NCBI GenBank assembly: GCA_016647705.1
Contig: CM028334.1
Location: 2,232,001-2,296,000 of the forward strand
Direction of reading: 5' to 3'
Length of the DNA: 64,000 nucleotides
Origin: Eucommia ulmoides
Lineage: Eukaryota > Streptophyta > Magnoliopsida > Garryales > Eucommiaceae
In this document: positions 45,961-57,990 of the stretch, one piece after another
Position numbering within the stretch: position 1 is the first letter of the stretch
How the letters are laid out: each line of letters starts with the position of its first letter
Made by a program: the position numbers and the translations under genes
Notes under the pieces: generated by a model
Seen by the model: only the letters and a program-made list of their open reading frames with translations
Told to the model about the DNA's origin: nothing
The model's database searches: none

Positions 45961-46369
45961 ACTATTAAAAGAATGTATAATCAAGAAATAAAAAAGAAAA
46001 AAGAGAATATATAAATAGGGGCGGAGTTCACGAGAGAGATTCAGTGAATTCTCAAAGTTCTATGCCTAAAAAATAATAATTAATTATTCAACAACGTGGC
46101 AGACGCAAAATGAAAGATATTTTTATGTGTCTTTGAATAGAAAATGACGTGTTCTTTTAGCAGAAACAGAAAAGGAAAATAACTTTTATCTATTCAAATC
46201 GAGAATTACCTTTTTGTTTAATAAATTAGGTGAATAATCAATATTTTTCTAAATCAGATTGTAACTCCCCTTAATTTTATTAAAACGCCCATAATTCTGA
46301 CAAAAATTAAAGTTATTGCATTACACGAAAATTACTGTAAATTATGAACCGACAAAATTATACGCTTAG

Positions 46370-46495
46370 AGATTTTTTCATTTTGCACTCCCAAAGTTTC
46401 ACAGAAATCACACTTTAATCCCTGTCCTTTCAATTTGAACACATTAAATTCTAAAATATTCAAATCGTGTCAAGTAAATCCAAATTGTTAACACT

Positions 46496-46533
<38 letters not shown>

Positions 46534-46735
46534 AGAGAGAGAGAAATCACCCATGTGTTAAGCACAAAAATTGTCCACGTGGGTGGTTTTCAAAAAAAAA
46601 AATATATATTTCGGACTCAATTGACATGATTAGGATACTTCAAGATTTAAAGTGTTCAAATTAAAATTACTGGGAAAAAAAGTAAATTTTTTCTGAAACT
46701 TTAAGTCTGCAAAGTGCAAAAACTCCACTCCTTGA
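46370..46735. mobile_element. MITE with TTTGCAC ends and internal poly-T
   Basis: The left end TTTTTTCATTTTGCACTC and the right end TCTGCAAAGTGCAAAAAC are inverted. Shared interior words with the elements at 44690 and 52725 include TTCAAATCGTGTCAAGTAAAT-type sequence. A poly-T run of about 31 bases followed by (GA)n lies at 46497-46544. Confidence 0.6.
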
Positions 46736-46984
46736 AGACTTAATATAGACAAATGAACAACATACAAACTTTAAAAATATTCACTAAGAGCCCCCAAAGA
46801 TACGTCTCATGATGAAACATCATTTTCTTTTAAAATGAAAAAACAACTTCCACTAGAGAGAACATTTAGCCGGAATTCAAGTTAAAAAGGAACATATATA
46901 TCCTAGAAATTCAATAGGCCTAACTCAATCTCAAAAGATACCTTCAAAGAGGAGGATTAACCAAGTAATATAAGCAATGGGGAT

Positions 46985-47240
46985 TCAACACATCCTTTTA
47001 TGCGCACGGTGAACTTTGACAAACTACTGTGAACGAATATCGAGGACTCAACATCAATGTGGCCTTCAACAGTCTCCTCGCGCGCAAAATGGACTTTGAT
47101 AAACCACTGCGAACAAATATCGGGGACCCAACATTAATGTGGGATTCAACAGTCCCCTCATGCACATGGCAAACTTTGATAAATCACTGCGAATGGATAT
47201 GGGGTGCCCAACATTGACGTGAGATTCAACACGCCCAACA
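46985..47240. repeat. 80-bp tandem repeat, three copies
   Basis: The word ACTTTGA(C/T) AAA recurs at 47013, 47093 and 47173, an exact 80-bp period. Each unit has GGATTCAACA, then TTTGATAAA(C/T)CACTGCGAA, then ATATCGGGGACCCAACATTAA. A diverged fourth unit lies at about 47328-47395 after an unrelated 90-bp stretch. Confidence 0.88.
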
Positions 47241-47561
47241 TTAGAGGAAAAGCAAGATGTCTTGAAAGAGGAGGATTACCCCTAGGCTTATATATAGCTT
47301 AGGATCAAGTAACACAAGTGAGATGTAGGATTCAACACGCCCCCTCATACGTAAGGTGGACTTTGACAAATCACTACCAATGAATATCGGGAGGCACAAA
47401 TCTCCATGAAATATACAAGTTTTGACAGAAAAAAAATCTCTAATAGAGTCTAATCTCTTCCCCAGGAAAAATTCGGCGGGACTTCACGTATTCCTGAACA
47501 ATATGGAGACCTTCGGTCTCCTCTCCATAATCTTGCAAATAAACCAGTGGGTTAAGATATA

Positions 47562-47566
47562 TATAC

Positions 47567-47598
<32 letters not shown>

Positions 47599-47612
47599 GA
47601 AGGGGGGGGAGA
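47562..47612. repeat. (TA)n-(GA)n microsatellite
   Basis: A TATATA run passes into a GAGAGA run and a G-rich stretch. The ORFs across it are low-complexity. Confidence 0.8.
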
Positions 47613-48409
47613 AGAGAGATTTTTTGCGGTATTTTTCCACCTTTACGACAACACGAGCAGCCGACAATCTTCCTTACCTTACCCTCTGACTCGATCTTGC
47701 ACAACTGCAATAAAAGGCATAAAACTGCTCGTGATTTTCAGACTTGAGATCATTTAAGGACAATATTTTGCAAGATTTGTTAATGACATGAAAAAAAAAA
47801 AAAAAAAAAAGCCACGAGTTCTTCGGTTTTCCTTTCATTTTTAAAAAAATTTTACATGGCTAGATTTTGACAAACAGAACAATATCAAGTTCTCATCATG
47901 CATAACTATACCAGGGGTTTCTTGTGCCTAAAAGTAGCAAATCGATTTTTAAATATTTAACATACAAGGAGTATGTTAAATGCTAACCCTACTTAAAACT
48001 TTAAAATAAAAACAATTTTAATTATAACATTTAAAATTTATTTGAAACAAAAAAAAAAATGGAAAAACACAATGCGCTTATGCCCCAAGCTTCGCCTAAA
48101 TTTTTCTGCCCTGAACTCCGCCAAGAATTTTGGGGCGTATTCCTAAGAAGCATTTCACCCTACTCATAGCCCATGGACATTTCTACTATGCCTCGTCTCT
48201 GGTCTTGCCCGTGCCTCGCACAAAAAATGCCTTTTGCAACACAGTTAGTGATTTTCATGTCGTGCAGTAACTTTGTACTTATAAAAAACCTAGTGGAGTT
48301 GTTGAAAAGTTACACTGAAAAGCCTTTCTTTGTTGGTTACGGAATGGACTGCAAAAATTGGGGTACATTGCAAAAAACCCAAATAACAAAATATTTGCTT
48401 ACACCGGTC

Positions 48410-48540
48410 CATTCGCCTAGAGTCTTAGCACTTGGAAAGGTGATCAAGCTCACATTGAGGCGAGCACAAGCTGTAATGCTTTGTCATGATATCCATCGGC
48501 TCACCCAAAACCAAAGCAGCAGCAATCCCTTCACTGAAAA
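48410..48540 (-). other. Exon-like segment of unknown family
   Basis: On the minus strand, after a TTTTCAG acceptor-like site, one frame reads EGIAAALVLGEPMDIMTKHY and continues to DHLSKC before a stop. The composition looks coding and unlike its surroundings, but I cannot name the family and no flanking exons were found. It may be a degraded gene fragment. Confidence 0.25.
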
Positions 48541-48598
48541 TATATATATATAATGGATAAGAGAAAGGGGAAAGAATGATGGGAAGAGTTTAATATAT

Positions 48599-49116
48599 GG
48601 GAAAATTATATTTTTGGTCCCTAAAAGTATAAGGTGGGTGCCTATGTGGACTCTCAGGTTTGCCAAATTGAGGATTTGATCACTTATAAGTTCCATATTT
48701 GTTTCAATCCTGGAAAATTGAAAACGTTAGTAATGATTTTGGACGAAAAATAGGTTGTTCTCAACACGTGACCTTCTGATGGGGATATTTTCGTTATTTT
48801 ATCATCTACTAAATTTAAGACGTTTTCCCTATCAATTTCAAGTTTCTCTCTCTCATTCTTAAGACAACTCGTTGCTACGAAAAGATTAGGAAAAAATGTC
48901 TTACATTTAGTGGAATAATGAAATGACGATTCTCATTAGAAGGCCACGTGGTGAAACAAATATGAAACTTGAGGAACCAAATATACGACAAATCTCAGAA
49001 TTCATATAGACCGCTGTCCCTATACCTTAGGGACCAAAAATATGCAATTTGACAAATATCAGGAACCACGTTGACACCCACCCCTATACCTTAGGGACCA
49101 AAAATATAATTTTCCC
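48599..49116. mobile_element. MULE-type MITE with perfect 9-bp TSD
   Basis: The ends are GGGAAAATTATATTTTTGGT and its inverse (ACCAAAAATATAATTTTCCC) over at least 20 bp, with similarity extending further. A perfect target-site duplication TTAATATAT flanks it (48590-48598 and 49117-49125). It is 518 bp long and non-coding. A second, internal right-end-like segment (about 49010-49080) suggests a partial duplication of one arm. Confidence 0.88.
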
Positions 49117-49316
49117 TTAATATATCACTGATATGGGAAATTAACAAACTAAAGAGTGAGAAATATGTACCCCGCCATTCTCTTTGTTCAAATTCTTGGG
49201 TCGGGGAGAATCCTAGCAAATAGAAAAACAGAAAAATTCATATCAGAGTAAAAGAATTCATCATATAAAAATAAATGACACATGCCCGAACGGATTATTC
49301 CAAGTTATTAACCTTA

Positions 49317-49438
49317 GGCAGTGTTTGGTTGCAACAAATTGGAACATCAGAATTGGATTTCGAAATGAATCAAAAGTTTATATGCGTTCATTTCAAATTC
49401 CAATTTCACGGTTCAATTCTGTGATTCCAAACACTGCC
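49317..49438. mobile_element. Tourist-like MITE
   Basis: The ends are GGCAGTGTTTGGTTGC and its inverted partner (CCAAACACTGCC), with a TTA target-site duplication (49314-49316 and 49439-49441). It is 122 bp long and nearly palindromic. Confidence 0.75.
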
Positions 49439-49644
49439 TTAATTCATTTCAATCATATTTCTAACTAGAAGCCCTTGTATGCAACATAAGCAAACTTTAA
49501 TATAGAATCAGAATGAGAACATAATTCTTCCTCCACGAGATCTCTTTTAATGAATAAATCGGAAGACATAAGAGCATAGCCTTGCATTTCATGTGCTTCA
49601 AGTTTCCCAATCAGCGCACAATGGTCTTAGTACGATTGTAAGAA

Positions 49645-49850
49645 ACTAGGCCCCGTTTGGTTACTGTTCTGTTCCCATTCTCAAAATTTTTGGATTAATT
49701 TACAGAAACACGTTTCTGTTTCTAAAATTTTGAGAGTATTTCCTGAATTCAAATGTTGATTCCTGTTCACTTCCACAAAACTATTCCCACCACTGCCCTG
49801 TCAGCCACCACCACCCTCCAATACATTTCACAACAAATAGTTTAACCACA
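49645..49850. mobile_element. Truncated foldback element
   Basis: It begins TAGGCCCCGTTTGGTTACTG, the terminus of the element B/C family, and carries a CCACC-rich piece of the core near 49789-49818. The right half is missing. Confidence 0.5.
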
Positions 49851-50934
49851 AAGGATCAATCATTACTAGTCAAGAAATCCTTAATCACAATGCATTCAAT
49901 AAAATAACATATAATAAAACTACGATTAGAGCTCGAAACACAACACAATTAAGCAAATCATTGCGTTTTAAACATTTACACGAACGGAAATACTTCAAAA
50001 TTAAGTTCGAAATCTGACAAAATTTTAAAAATTATGTACACGAGCTCTCAGTTAATTAGTTACAGTGTCTATCTAGAGTTCGACTGGATTAGAAATACAT
50101 GTAGATAATCATAAATGCAACATCCACGAACTGCAAAATCAAGCATTTTCTTGATCCATTTTATATTTGAATATTCAGAATTGAGATGAATTTCTTGATC
50201 CATTTTATAAATGATTAATTGCGTCGGTTTTTTTTTTTTTACAGCTTGACAACTTTGGCGATTCGGTAAGGGGTTCTGTAGCATGGCAATCTCGGGTTAG
50301 TGGTCCATGCATTCCCAGTTTGACAGTCATTGACAGAAAATAAGGCATCCCTTACTTGGCAATCCCTAGTAGTCCCAGGTTGACAGTCTCGAAGGTGCCT
50401 CAACTTGACAGCTTTGGTTTGGCAGAGCTCCTAGTTAACCCCTCAAATCTTAGGTCGTCCTAACGTCACGGTGGTGCTAGACGTGGACATTGGTAGCACG
50501 TGTCGTGTACTCGTAGATTAGTCCTCCCGTAGGGCTATAGTCAAGAACTCTGTAATTTGCTCATAAATTAATAACAAATTCTAAACTCAAACTAACTTGA
50601 CTTTCAATTTCGTTTATTTTTTATTTTTATTTTTTTTAACACGTGCTCTTAAAAAATAATATTTTAAAGGAAAACGTGAGATTGAATCATATGTTAATCA
50701 AAAAAACGTTAAATTAAGTTTCAAGTAAACTTTAAATAGATTGAACAAGAGATTAAAGTATGTATTAAATGCTTGATTAATCTAACAAAAAAAATGTGAA
50801 AAATATAGTTGAACCCGAAAATGTTAAAGTTTAATCAAGAAACCGTTAAATTAAGTTTCAAATAAAATTTAAATAGATTGAATAATAGATTAAAGTGTCT
50901 AATTTAACCAAAAAAATAAATGTAAAAGATATAG
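49851..50934. other. Intergenic, no gene recognised
   Basis: 50240-50450 has about five copies of a TTGACAG(T/C)-type word with TTGGCAATC and CCCAGGTTGACAGTC, possibly a decayed LTR or other repeat. The rest is AT-rich. Confidence 0.4.
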
Positions 50935-51008
50935 TGCTTTCATTGAGAGTTGAACTCAAGACCTCCCGCTTACTAAACGGGTGCTCTAACCAACTGAGCT
51001 ATGAAAGC
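50935..51008 (-). tRNA. tRNA-Thr (AGU)
   Basis: The minus strand folds as a full tRNA: a 7-bp acceptor stem (GCTTTCA with TGAAAGC), the D arm TAGCTCAGTTGGTTAGAGCA, an anticodon stem CCCGT/GCGGG with loop TTAGTAA (anticodon AGT), the variable loop AGGTC, and a TTGAG/CTCAA T stem with loop TTCAACT, ending in discriminator A. There is no intron and no encoded CCA, as usual for plant nuclear tRNAs. A-box and B-box promoters lie inside the gene. A TTTT run for Pol III termination is not adjacent on the gene strand, although T-rich sequence lies about 15-35 bp downstream. Confidence 0.95.
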
Positions 51009-51098
51009 ATTGGATGTTCATTGGCTTTCAAACTATTGTTTTATTGCATAGTATATATAATTCATTACCTCTTTTTCAATTTTGTCTTATTTTAGCGT

Positions 51099-51330
51099 TA
51101 ATAACACTTTATCCCCTATAGTTTGACCAATTTTCACTTTACTCTCCTATAATTTAGAAATCACCACTTATCCTCTATAGTCAGATATTTGTTGCACTTA
51201 TCCACCTATATCAGAGATAAGTGGTTTGAATATCTAACCACATGGGGTGGGTAAGTGACAATTTTTTAACTATAAGGGAGTAAGTACAAATCGGTCAAAC
51301 TATAGGGGGTAAAATTTAATTAACCATTTA
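51099..51330. mobile_element. MITE with CACTTTATCCCCTATAGTTTGACC ends
   Basis: The left end CCCCTATAGTTTGACCAA is matched by the inverted right end GGTCAAACTATAGGGGG. It is about 230 bp long and non-coding. Confidence 0.65.
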
Positions 51331-52082
51331 TTTTATTTGTAGAGTAATTTATTTTTTTATTATCAAGATTATAATTAACACCAACTAAAAAATCAACTCA
51401 ATAAATTTTATGGAAATTCAATTTGTTCAATATTAATTCAAAAAAATGTATATTAATAATTTATCTATAAAACTATCATATTTTAATTTGGTTTTTATGT
51501 TTAAACATTTTTAACAATTTACTATTATAAGGGTGCACTATAGTTACATAGGCATGGAGTTTGAATTTAACAAATTATTTTTTAAAATAAAATTATCAAA
51601 AATTATTTTTGTCCAATGCAAAAATAATTTTGAATGGAAAGAAAATTAAAAAAAATAAAAAAATTATTCCAACTTTAAATGCCACCAAAATGATAAAAAT
51701 GAGATTAATGATATTTTATTCCCTGTAATTTAAGTGAATTATAGTTTACTTCCTATGTTATTTTCACAAGTATTTACATACTAAAACGTTATTGTCTACA
51801 TTTTCTATTAAAATTAATGGTCAAACCCAAAAAATAAAATTAATAATTCATATAATTAATTGCCATTTATACTCCCATATCGAAGCCTTAATACTCATTT
51901 TCTATTTATTTTTTTCTTTTATAAACAGGTATGTTCGGCTTTAATATAAGAATAACTGTTGCATTTTAATACAAGGATAAGTGTTTATAAAAAAAATTAT
52001 AAGGGAATAAAGTATAATTCAAATAAATTATGGGGGATAAAGTGTCAATAACCCTAAATAATATGAAGATTTTGAAAAATCT
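51331..52082. other. AT-rich intergenic with a second MITE of the same type
   Basis: 51700-52055 has inverted ends of the ATTTTATTCCCTGTAATTTAA and TTATGGGGGATAAAGTGTCA type, related to the element at 51099. 51331-51700 is very AT-rich with no recognised feature. Confidence 0.45.
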
Positions 52083-52623
52083 AGGAAAATTGTATTTTTA
52101 GTCCTTTAAATTAGGGTGGATAGTTAAGTGGTCCCATAGATTTTGTAATTAACATCTTTGGTCCTTTTAATTTATAATTTGGTTTCAATTTGATTCGATT
52201 AAAAAAATTATTAGAAAAATTGGATAGGTTGTCATTTACGCAAAGGCCATGTTCATCTTTTGAGTGTCGAAACTTGTTCTCACATTTTCTATTTTTCATC
52301 TTCTGCTCCATTCTTCCATTTTACCAACTGCAAAACCATGTATGTTCACTAAAAAATCTGTAATTTTATATACAAGTGAAAAAATAAATAATAGACAATG
52401 ATCATATCTGTAATTGTGGGAGGATATTGGTTTCGAAAATGATGCATGTGTCTCTAACTAACATAACACGTGACAAATTCGGTCTAATTTACCTAATATC
52501 ATTTGCAATTGGATCAGATTGAAACTAAATTATAAGTCAATGGACCAAATGTGAAAATTACAAAATCTTAGAGACTACTTAAACACCCACCCCAAACTTA
52601 AAGGGCTAAAAGTGTAATTTTCC
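52083..52623. mobile_element. MULE-type MITE
   Basis: The ends are AGGAAAATTGTATTTTTAGT and an inverse counterpart ending AAAAGTGTAATTTTCC. It is flanked by (G/A)AAAAATCT on both sides (52074-52082 and 52624-52632), a 9-bp duplication with one mismatch. It is the same family as 48599. Confidence 0.75.
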
Positions 52624-52724
52624 AAAAAATCTGGAAATCATGGCCCACCATTTCCATATAATATTCTTTTATTTTATTCCCACAATAATTTAAAAAATAA
52701 AAATAAACCATTTTTAAGAGGTTT

Positions 52725-53045
52725 TTTCACTTTGCACCCTTTGAATTTGGGAGAAATCACATTTTAGCCCATATACTTTTAATTTGAACGTATTAAAATC
52801 TTGAAACATCCAAATCGTACCAAGTCAGTCCAAATTGGTAATTCCGTTATTCATTATAACGGAAATCAGCCACATGTTAAATATAAATTTATCTACATGC
52901 GTGAATTCAACCATAAAAAAATGACAAAATGACTGACTTAACACGATTTTAATACTTTAAGATTTAATGTGTTCAAATTAAAAAGATAGAGACTACTACG
53001 AGATTTTTCTAAAATTTTAAGGGTAAAAAGTGCAAAAAAACTCCT
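52725..53045. mobile_element. MITE with TTTGCACCC ends
   Basis: The left end GAGGTTTTTTCACTTTGCAC and the right end AAAAGTGCAAAAAAACTCC are inverted. TTTTTAA flanks both sides. The interior shares CAAATCGTACCAAGT(C/A)-type words with the elements at 44690 and 46370. Confidence 0.65.
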
Positions 53046-53149
53046 TTTTAAATAATTGTTTGAATTTTTCACTCATCTTTGTCGTCCTCTTCCTTAAATT
53101 CGAGAATAATATTATTTTTTTATTTTTTATTTTTTATTCTTTTGTCCTA

Positions 53150-53620
53150 AATTTGCAGGAGGTGAAGAGAAAATCCTCTCTCTCTCTCTACATTTTTCTC
53201 TCTCTAAAACTTCGTATTTGTATATATGAATCTGCATATATCCATATATCTCTCACGATATATGCATATATGTGATGTACAATAACCCCCTCAGTTTGGG
53301 CCTGAACTTCGTCGATCTTCAGTCGCCGCCTTAAATTACCGTGTCGCCGACCTAAATTTTTGTTGCCGTCTTTATATATGATGTTCAAGGTAAGAGTCAA
53401 CGTCCGTTAATCAATTTTTTTTGTTGTTAGTTTGGATTTTCTTATTTTTGATGAATCGATTTGAAGATAATTTGACGATTTTCGTTCAGATCTAGTTTCG
53501 AATCGGGGGATTTGTGACGGATTGAACACGATTTCGGCGTTCTGGTTTCTGTGTTTTGTGTAATCGTCGAGTTAATTCGAAGATTTGGTGTTTGATTCGA
53601 TTTTTTAGTGCGGTTTGGTG
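53150..53620 (+). promoter_or_regulatory. CAF1 leader region
   Basis: A CT-rich stretch (53177-53205), typical of plant leaders, precedes CAF1. AAG/GTAAGAG at about 53390 is a good donor, and a T-rich acceptor region further on could support a leader intron before the start at 53621. This is inference; no transcript evidence is available. Confidence 0.35.
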
Positions 53621-54445
53621 ATGTCGCTTCTGCCGAAAACCGATTCGATTCAGATCCGAGAGGTATGGAACGACAATCTGGAGGAGGAGTTCGATTTGAT
53701 TCGAGAAATCGTCGATGACCATCCGTATATCGCCATGGACACGGAGTTTCCGGGAATCGTCCTCCGTCCGTTGGGAAATTTCAAGAGCAGCAGCGATTAC
53801 CATTACCAGACATTGAAGGACAACGTCGACATGCTGAAATTGATCCAATTAGGGCTCACTTTCTCCGACGAGAACGGTAACCTGCCCAGTTTCGGCACCG
53901 ACAAGCACTGTATTTGGCAATTCAACTTCCGAGAGTTCAACGTCAACGAGGACGTGTTCGCCAACGATTCAATCGAGCTTTTGCGCCAGAGCGGAATCGA
54001 TTTCAACAAAAACAACGAGAAAGGAATCGATGCTAAACGATTCGGTGAGCTCTTGATGTCATCTGGAATCGTTTTGAACGATAATGTCTACTGGGTAACT
54101 TTCCACAGCGGCTATGATTTCGGGTACTTGCTCAAGATATTGACATGCCAGAATCTACCCGATACTCAAACCGGATTCTTCGATCTGATGAACATGTATT
54201 TCCCCACCATTTACGACATCAAGCACCTGATGAAGTTCTGCAACAGCCTCCATGGCGGATTAAACAAGCTTGCAGAGCTTTTGGAAGTAGAGAGAGTTGG
54301 GATTTGTCATCAAGCAGGTTCGGATAGTTTGCTCACATCTTGTACATTCAAGAAGTTGAAAGAGAACTTCTTTATTGGTTCAATGGAGAAGTATGCTGGT
54401 GTTTTGTATGGTCTAGGTGTTGAGAATGGACATGCTATTCATTGA
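53621..54445 (+). CDS. CAF1: CCR4-associated factor 1 (CAF1) deadenylase
   Basis: The intronless 274-residue protein is the catalytic poly(A) 3'-exoribonuclease of the CCR4-NOT complex, which shortens mRNA tails in the cytoplasm. The DEDD nuclease residues are present: Asp40 and Glu42 in IAMDTEFPG, Asp166 in [10 protein letters not shown] and Asp235 in [11 protein letters not shown], with His230 nearby. The start [16 protein letters not shown] matches the usual N-terminus of the short plant CAF1 group (about 275 residues), so the ATG at 53621 is preferred to the in-frame non-ATG codons just upstream. No frameshift or stop is seen. The coding region is GC-richer than the DNA on both sides. The gene most resembles the Arabidopsis CAF1-6/7 type. 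It stands alone, with no conserved neighbour. Confidence 0.97.
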   Translation: MSLLPKTDSIQIREVWNDNLEEEFDLIREIVDDHPYIAMDTEFPGIVLRPLGNFKSSSDYHYQTLKDNVDMLKLIQLGLTFSDENGNLPSFGTDKHCIWQFNFREFNVNEDVFANDSIELLRQSGIDFNKNNEKGIDAKRFGELLMSSGIVLNDNVYWVTFHSGYDFGYLLKILTCQNLPDTQTGFFDLMNMYFPTIYDIKHLMKFCNSLHGGLNKLAELLEVERVGICHQAGSDSLLTSCTFKKLKENFFIGSMEKYAGVLYGLGVENGHAIH

Positions 54446-55825
54446 ACCAAAAAAAAAAAACCGAAAAGAAGTTGAAAATCATAATGATCAAGAGATAAAA
54501 AAAAAAAACCAAAATGGTAGTTGATTAATGTACTACAGTTGTGTGTGAAAGAAGAGTTGTTTATTAATCTTTATGGATCCTCGTAGCTATGATTTTCCCT
54601 GTTCTTTTTGGCTTAGTTTTCAGCTGATGAAGTTACTGATTACAGTTTTATCTTAACAAGAAACAAGGTTTTGATCTTTCCACAGGCTTAAACAGGGGAT
54701 TCAGCAATGTTCTTCTTACAGGTAAATTACTCGGTTTAGATTTTTGTGAATTTAATATGTTGATTGTTTTTTCGCGCTTAGGTCGCGTTTGGAGCCTTGG
54801 AATTGGTATTGGAATTAGAAATGAACACATAGAAAAGGTTAGAAATTTACATGCTTTCATAAGTCCCCAATTCCTTACAATTACATTCATGTCCTATATC
54901 GATCAGTTGAGAGTTGTGAACCATTACATAAGTCAAAAGAGTTATACCACTTGACACCGTATGATTTTAAGTTGGAATCTCCTAACATAGTATATGAGCC
55001 AACGTTATGAGAATTTTCCTCTCGTTTATTGTAGTCAAATCATCCGTGCAAGTCGGGGTTACACATTTCTCATCATTCTCTCATAGTCAAATCATTTGTG
55101 CAAACCAAGGGTTGCACCTAAGGACGGGTGTTACATTCCTATCTCACATAGATCACTTGAGAGTTCTCAAACTAGCATATAAGTCAAAGGTATTAGCTGA
55201 CAGTCTTTTAAGTTGGTTTGGAACCTCGTAACACAACTAAACATTATCATAAATTGTTATATTTTCATTATCATAAATTATTATTTTTGTGTAGATAGAT
55301 GCCAAGTCGATTTCAATGGAATTTGTGTTAAATTTTCTTTCCATTAAGGTAGCGTTTGGAAGCCAAGTCGATTTCAATGGTATCATAAATTATTATTTTT
55401 GTGTAGATAGATGCCAAGTCGCTTTCAATGGAATTTGTATAGATAGATTGCCAAGTCGATTTCAATTGGAATTAGAAACGAACGCGTGTAAAAGCTTTGA
55501 AAATTTACATGCGTTGATTTCCAATTTCAATTCTAAAGTGGCCGATGCGATACAACCAAACACTGCCTTAAGGGAATGAGATTTTGGGCATTCTTGAATT
55601 TATGCTAATTGTGAGAGGAATGCAAAATAGTTTGTTTTGAAATCAACAAAATGAGGAAGACTTGGTGCATGATCAGGCTGAGAATATTCAACTTAAGAGC
55701 TCTTTGTTTATTTTGGTTGGGTAGGTTTTGGTCATCTGGACTTTTAGTTTGTTTACTTTGTATTGGGTTGAAGCTTCTCTTAGACCAGATACAAGAGTGA
55801 GTAGCAACAAAAATTAGCATATTTG
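54446..55825. other. CAF1 3' flank and repeat debris
   Basis: After the CAF1 stop there is an A-rich 3' region. From about 54780 there are one-sided pieces of Tourist-like MITEs (TCGCGTTTGGAGCC). 55265-55480 holds a local duplication of a stretch with TATCATAAATTATTATTTTT and GATAGATGCCAAGTCG. No gene was found; short frames here are not supported. Confidence 0.5.
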
Positions 55826-56720
55826 GCCCCATTTGGTTACTGTTTCTTTTCTCCTATTCCCACTTCTAAAAATTTGGAATCAATGAACATCTTCCAAAAT
55901 TATAATTTAGGACTATTTTCTGAATTCTTTAAGAATCTGAGAAACAAAAAATTGTTGATACCTATGTATTCCAACTAGGGATGGTCATGGGCTTGGGGGC
56001 CCGCCAAGCCCGCCCACTATTTTTTAGGGCTTGGGTATGTGTTTTAAGTCCGTGGGCCGAGCTTGGACTATAAAAATTAGGCCCGAGTAAAATTAGGGCC
56101 GGGCTTGGGCAAGGCCAATATTTTATAGGCCCGGCCCGAGGATTTAAATTTATATATATATATTAATTTAAACATAGACAAATTTAATTTGTGATTGTGT
56201 TTGATTTGGTTTGAATGCTGTATTTTTCTCTTTGCAGTTTTTTTTTCGGTTGGAATGTGAATGTGGCTTTTTTTTTTTGTTGTAGAAATGCATGGTAATG
56301 AATATGTTTGTGTAGATGAATCTTGTAGCAAATGTACCAACTGCAGTTTTTTTTTTTGTTTGAATGTGATTGTGTTTGATTTGGGTTAATTTGGTTTGAA
56401 AAAAAAAATAAAAAAATTATAGAGCCGGGCCGGCCCGAGGGTTGGGCTAGGGCCCTAATTATTTTGATAGGGCCGGGCTTGGGAATAAAAACAAAGCCCG
56501 AACTTAGGGCCGGGCACTTTTTTGTAATATCCTACCTAAAGCCCGACCCGAACTTGGCCCGGCCCGGTCCATGACCAACCCAAACTCCAACAAAGCTATT
56601 CTGCCATACATTTAAAAGGAAAAAAAAATGTTGCAACCAAATACGTTTCTGTTCTTATAAATTAAAAGAATTTTTTTTTTGGATAATGGTTATTACTAAA
56701 CATGTTTTCATCCCATCTTA
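55826..56720. mobile_element. Foldback element split by a nested MITE
   Basis: It starts TTTGGCCCCATTTGGTTACTG and resumes after the insertion with AACCAAATACGTTTCTGTTC-like sequence to about 56710. It is of the same family as elements B and C but lacks a clear right terminus. Confidence 0.5.
55977..56580. mobile_element. MITE with GGGCCGGGC-rich arms
   Basis: The left end AGGGATGGTCATGGGC and the right end GGTCCATGACCAACCC are inverted. Both arms are rich in GGGCCGGGC/GCCCGGCCC words, and the middle is AT-rich with two copies of a TGTGTTTGATTTGG(T/G) segment. It is non-coding and of a type widespread in plants. Confidence 0.7.
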
Positions 56721-57002
56721 TCTCAATTCAATAACTGTTTAATTTATGACGAAAATTAATCACGTGAATAAATTTTGTCATAAAAAAGGACGGAAGACTT
56801 TTCAACGTATTCTAGTTAGAAGGACAAGGACTAAAGTTTAATTTCTCTAAAATTTGAGGGGTGAAAGGTGCAAAAAGCTCTAACTTCTATCATTTCTATT
56901 TGAAATGCTCTTGATCAAGTGAAAAAAGAAACAAGTGAATAATGCAATGTTGCATGTCACACAAAGAGCTCTTCACTGTTGGAAGTTTTTGTGAGCAACC
57001 TA

Positions 57003-57560
57003 GGTGGCGATTGGTAACCGTTTCTGTTTCCATTCTAATAGTGGGATGGGAATAATAAGATGGGATGGAATGAGAATTTTATTTTTTTTCTTGGGAGTAG
57101 AATCGCGTTTAGTAAAGATAATTTTTTTTTTTTATTTTGGAAAGAGAATTGTGTTTGGTAACGATTTTATTCTAAAATCTTTTTTTTTTTTCCCTCCTGT
57201 TTTGGCCTGACGGCGGTGGCGCCGGCGCTAGCGAAGGCAATGGCGACGGCCAGGCAGCGGTGGCGGGTGGGTGACAGTGGTTGGGAAATTTTCGGCCGGA
57301 GATGGCCCCCGCCGGCGGTGGACGGTGATCGACCGGCGGGTGAACAATGACCATGTGTTTTGGGAATAGAATGGGAATAATGAAAAATAACTCTTTTTTG
57401 TTTTTCATTTCCTAAGAAAAAAGTGGACACAATTCTCAAATGGGAATGAAATGGAAACGGAAACAAAAATTACCAAACGCTATTCCCAAATAGAATTTTT
57501 AAAAATTTGGGAATGAGATAGGAATTTTTGGAATGGAAACGGTTACCAAATGGAGCCCTA
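57003..57560. mobile_element. GC-cored foldback element D
   Basis: The ends are GGTGGCGATTGGTAACCGTT and an inverted right end (AACGGTTACCAAATGG). The core (57205-57345) is GC-rich with GGCGGTGGCG and CCGGCGG words and is flanked by poly-T, the same architecture as elements A-C with different termini. Confidence 0.65.
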
Positions 57561-57990
57561 TCTTCCTCCTCTCCTTCAATGCATGAAGATTACTTCTTCT
57601 TTTTTTGAAAACATCCACCCCTAAATCTTATGTAGGGTTGCACTTTGTCATTTGATGGTTCAATTTTTATAAATTGCCTCTTGAAATTTGTTTTTCGTAT
57701 TGATTGCGTGAGTACTTCTGAAACGGAGAGAATTATGTGACTTGCAATAAAAAATAAAAAATTGCTCACAAGCTCCAAATTAATTGTCAAACTTTTATCT
57801 CTAAGATCTTCCAAACTAATTTTATGATTCTTTTTCTAATGAAATTGTATTTTAACAATTCTACAAAAAAAAATTATCACTTAATCACCTTTATCCAATT
57901 CGAATAATATGGTAAAGTAAAAAATAATTTAATATTACCAAGAACTTGGGTCGATCGTAACAACAAAAAATTTGGGACGAAAAAAGATTA

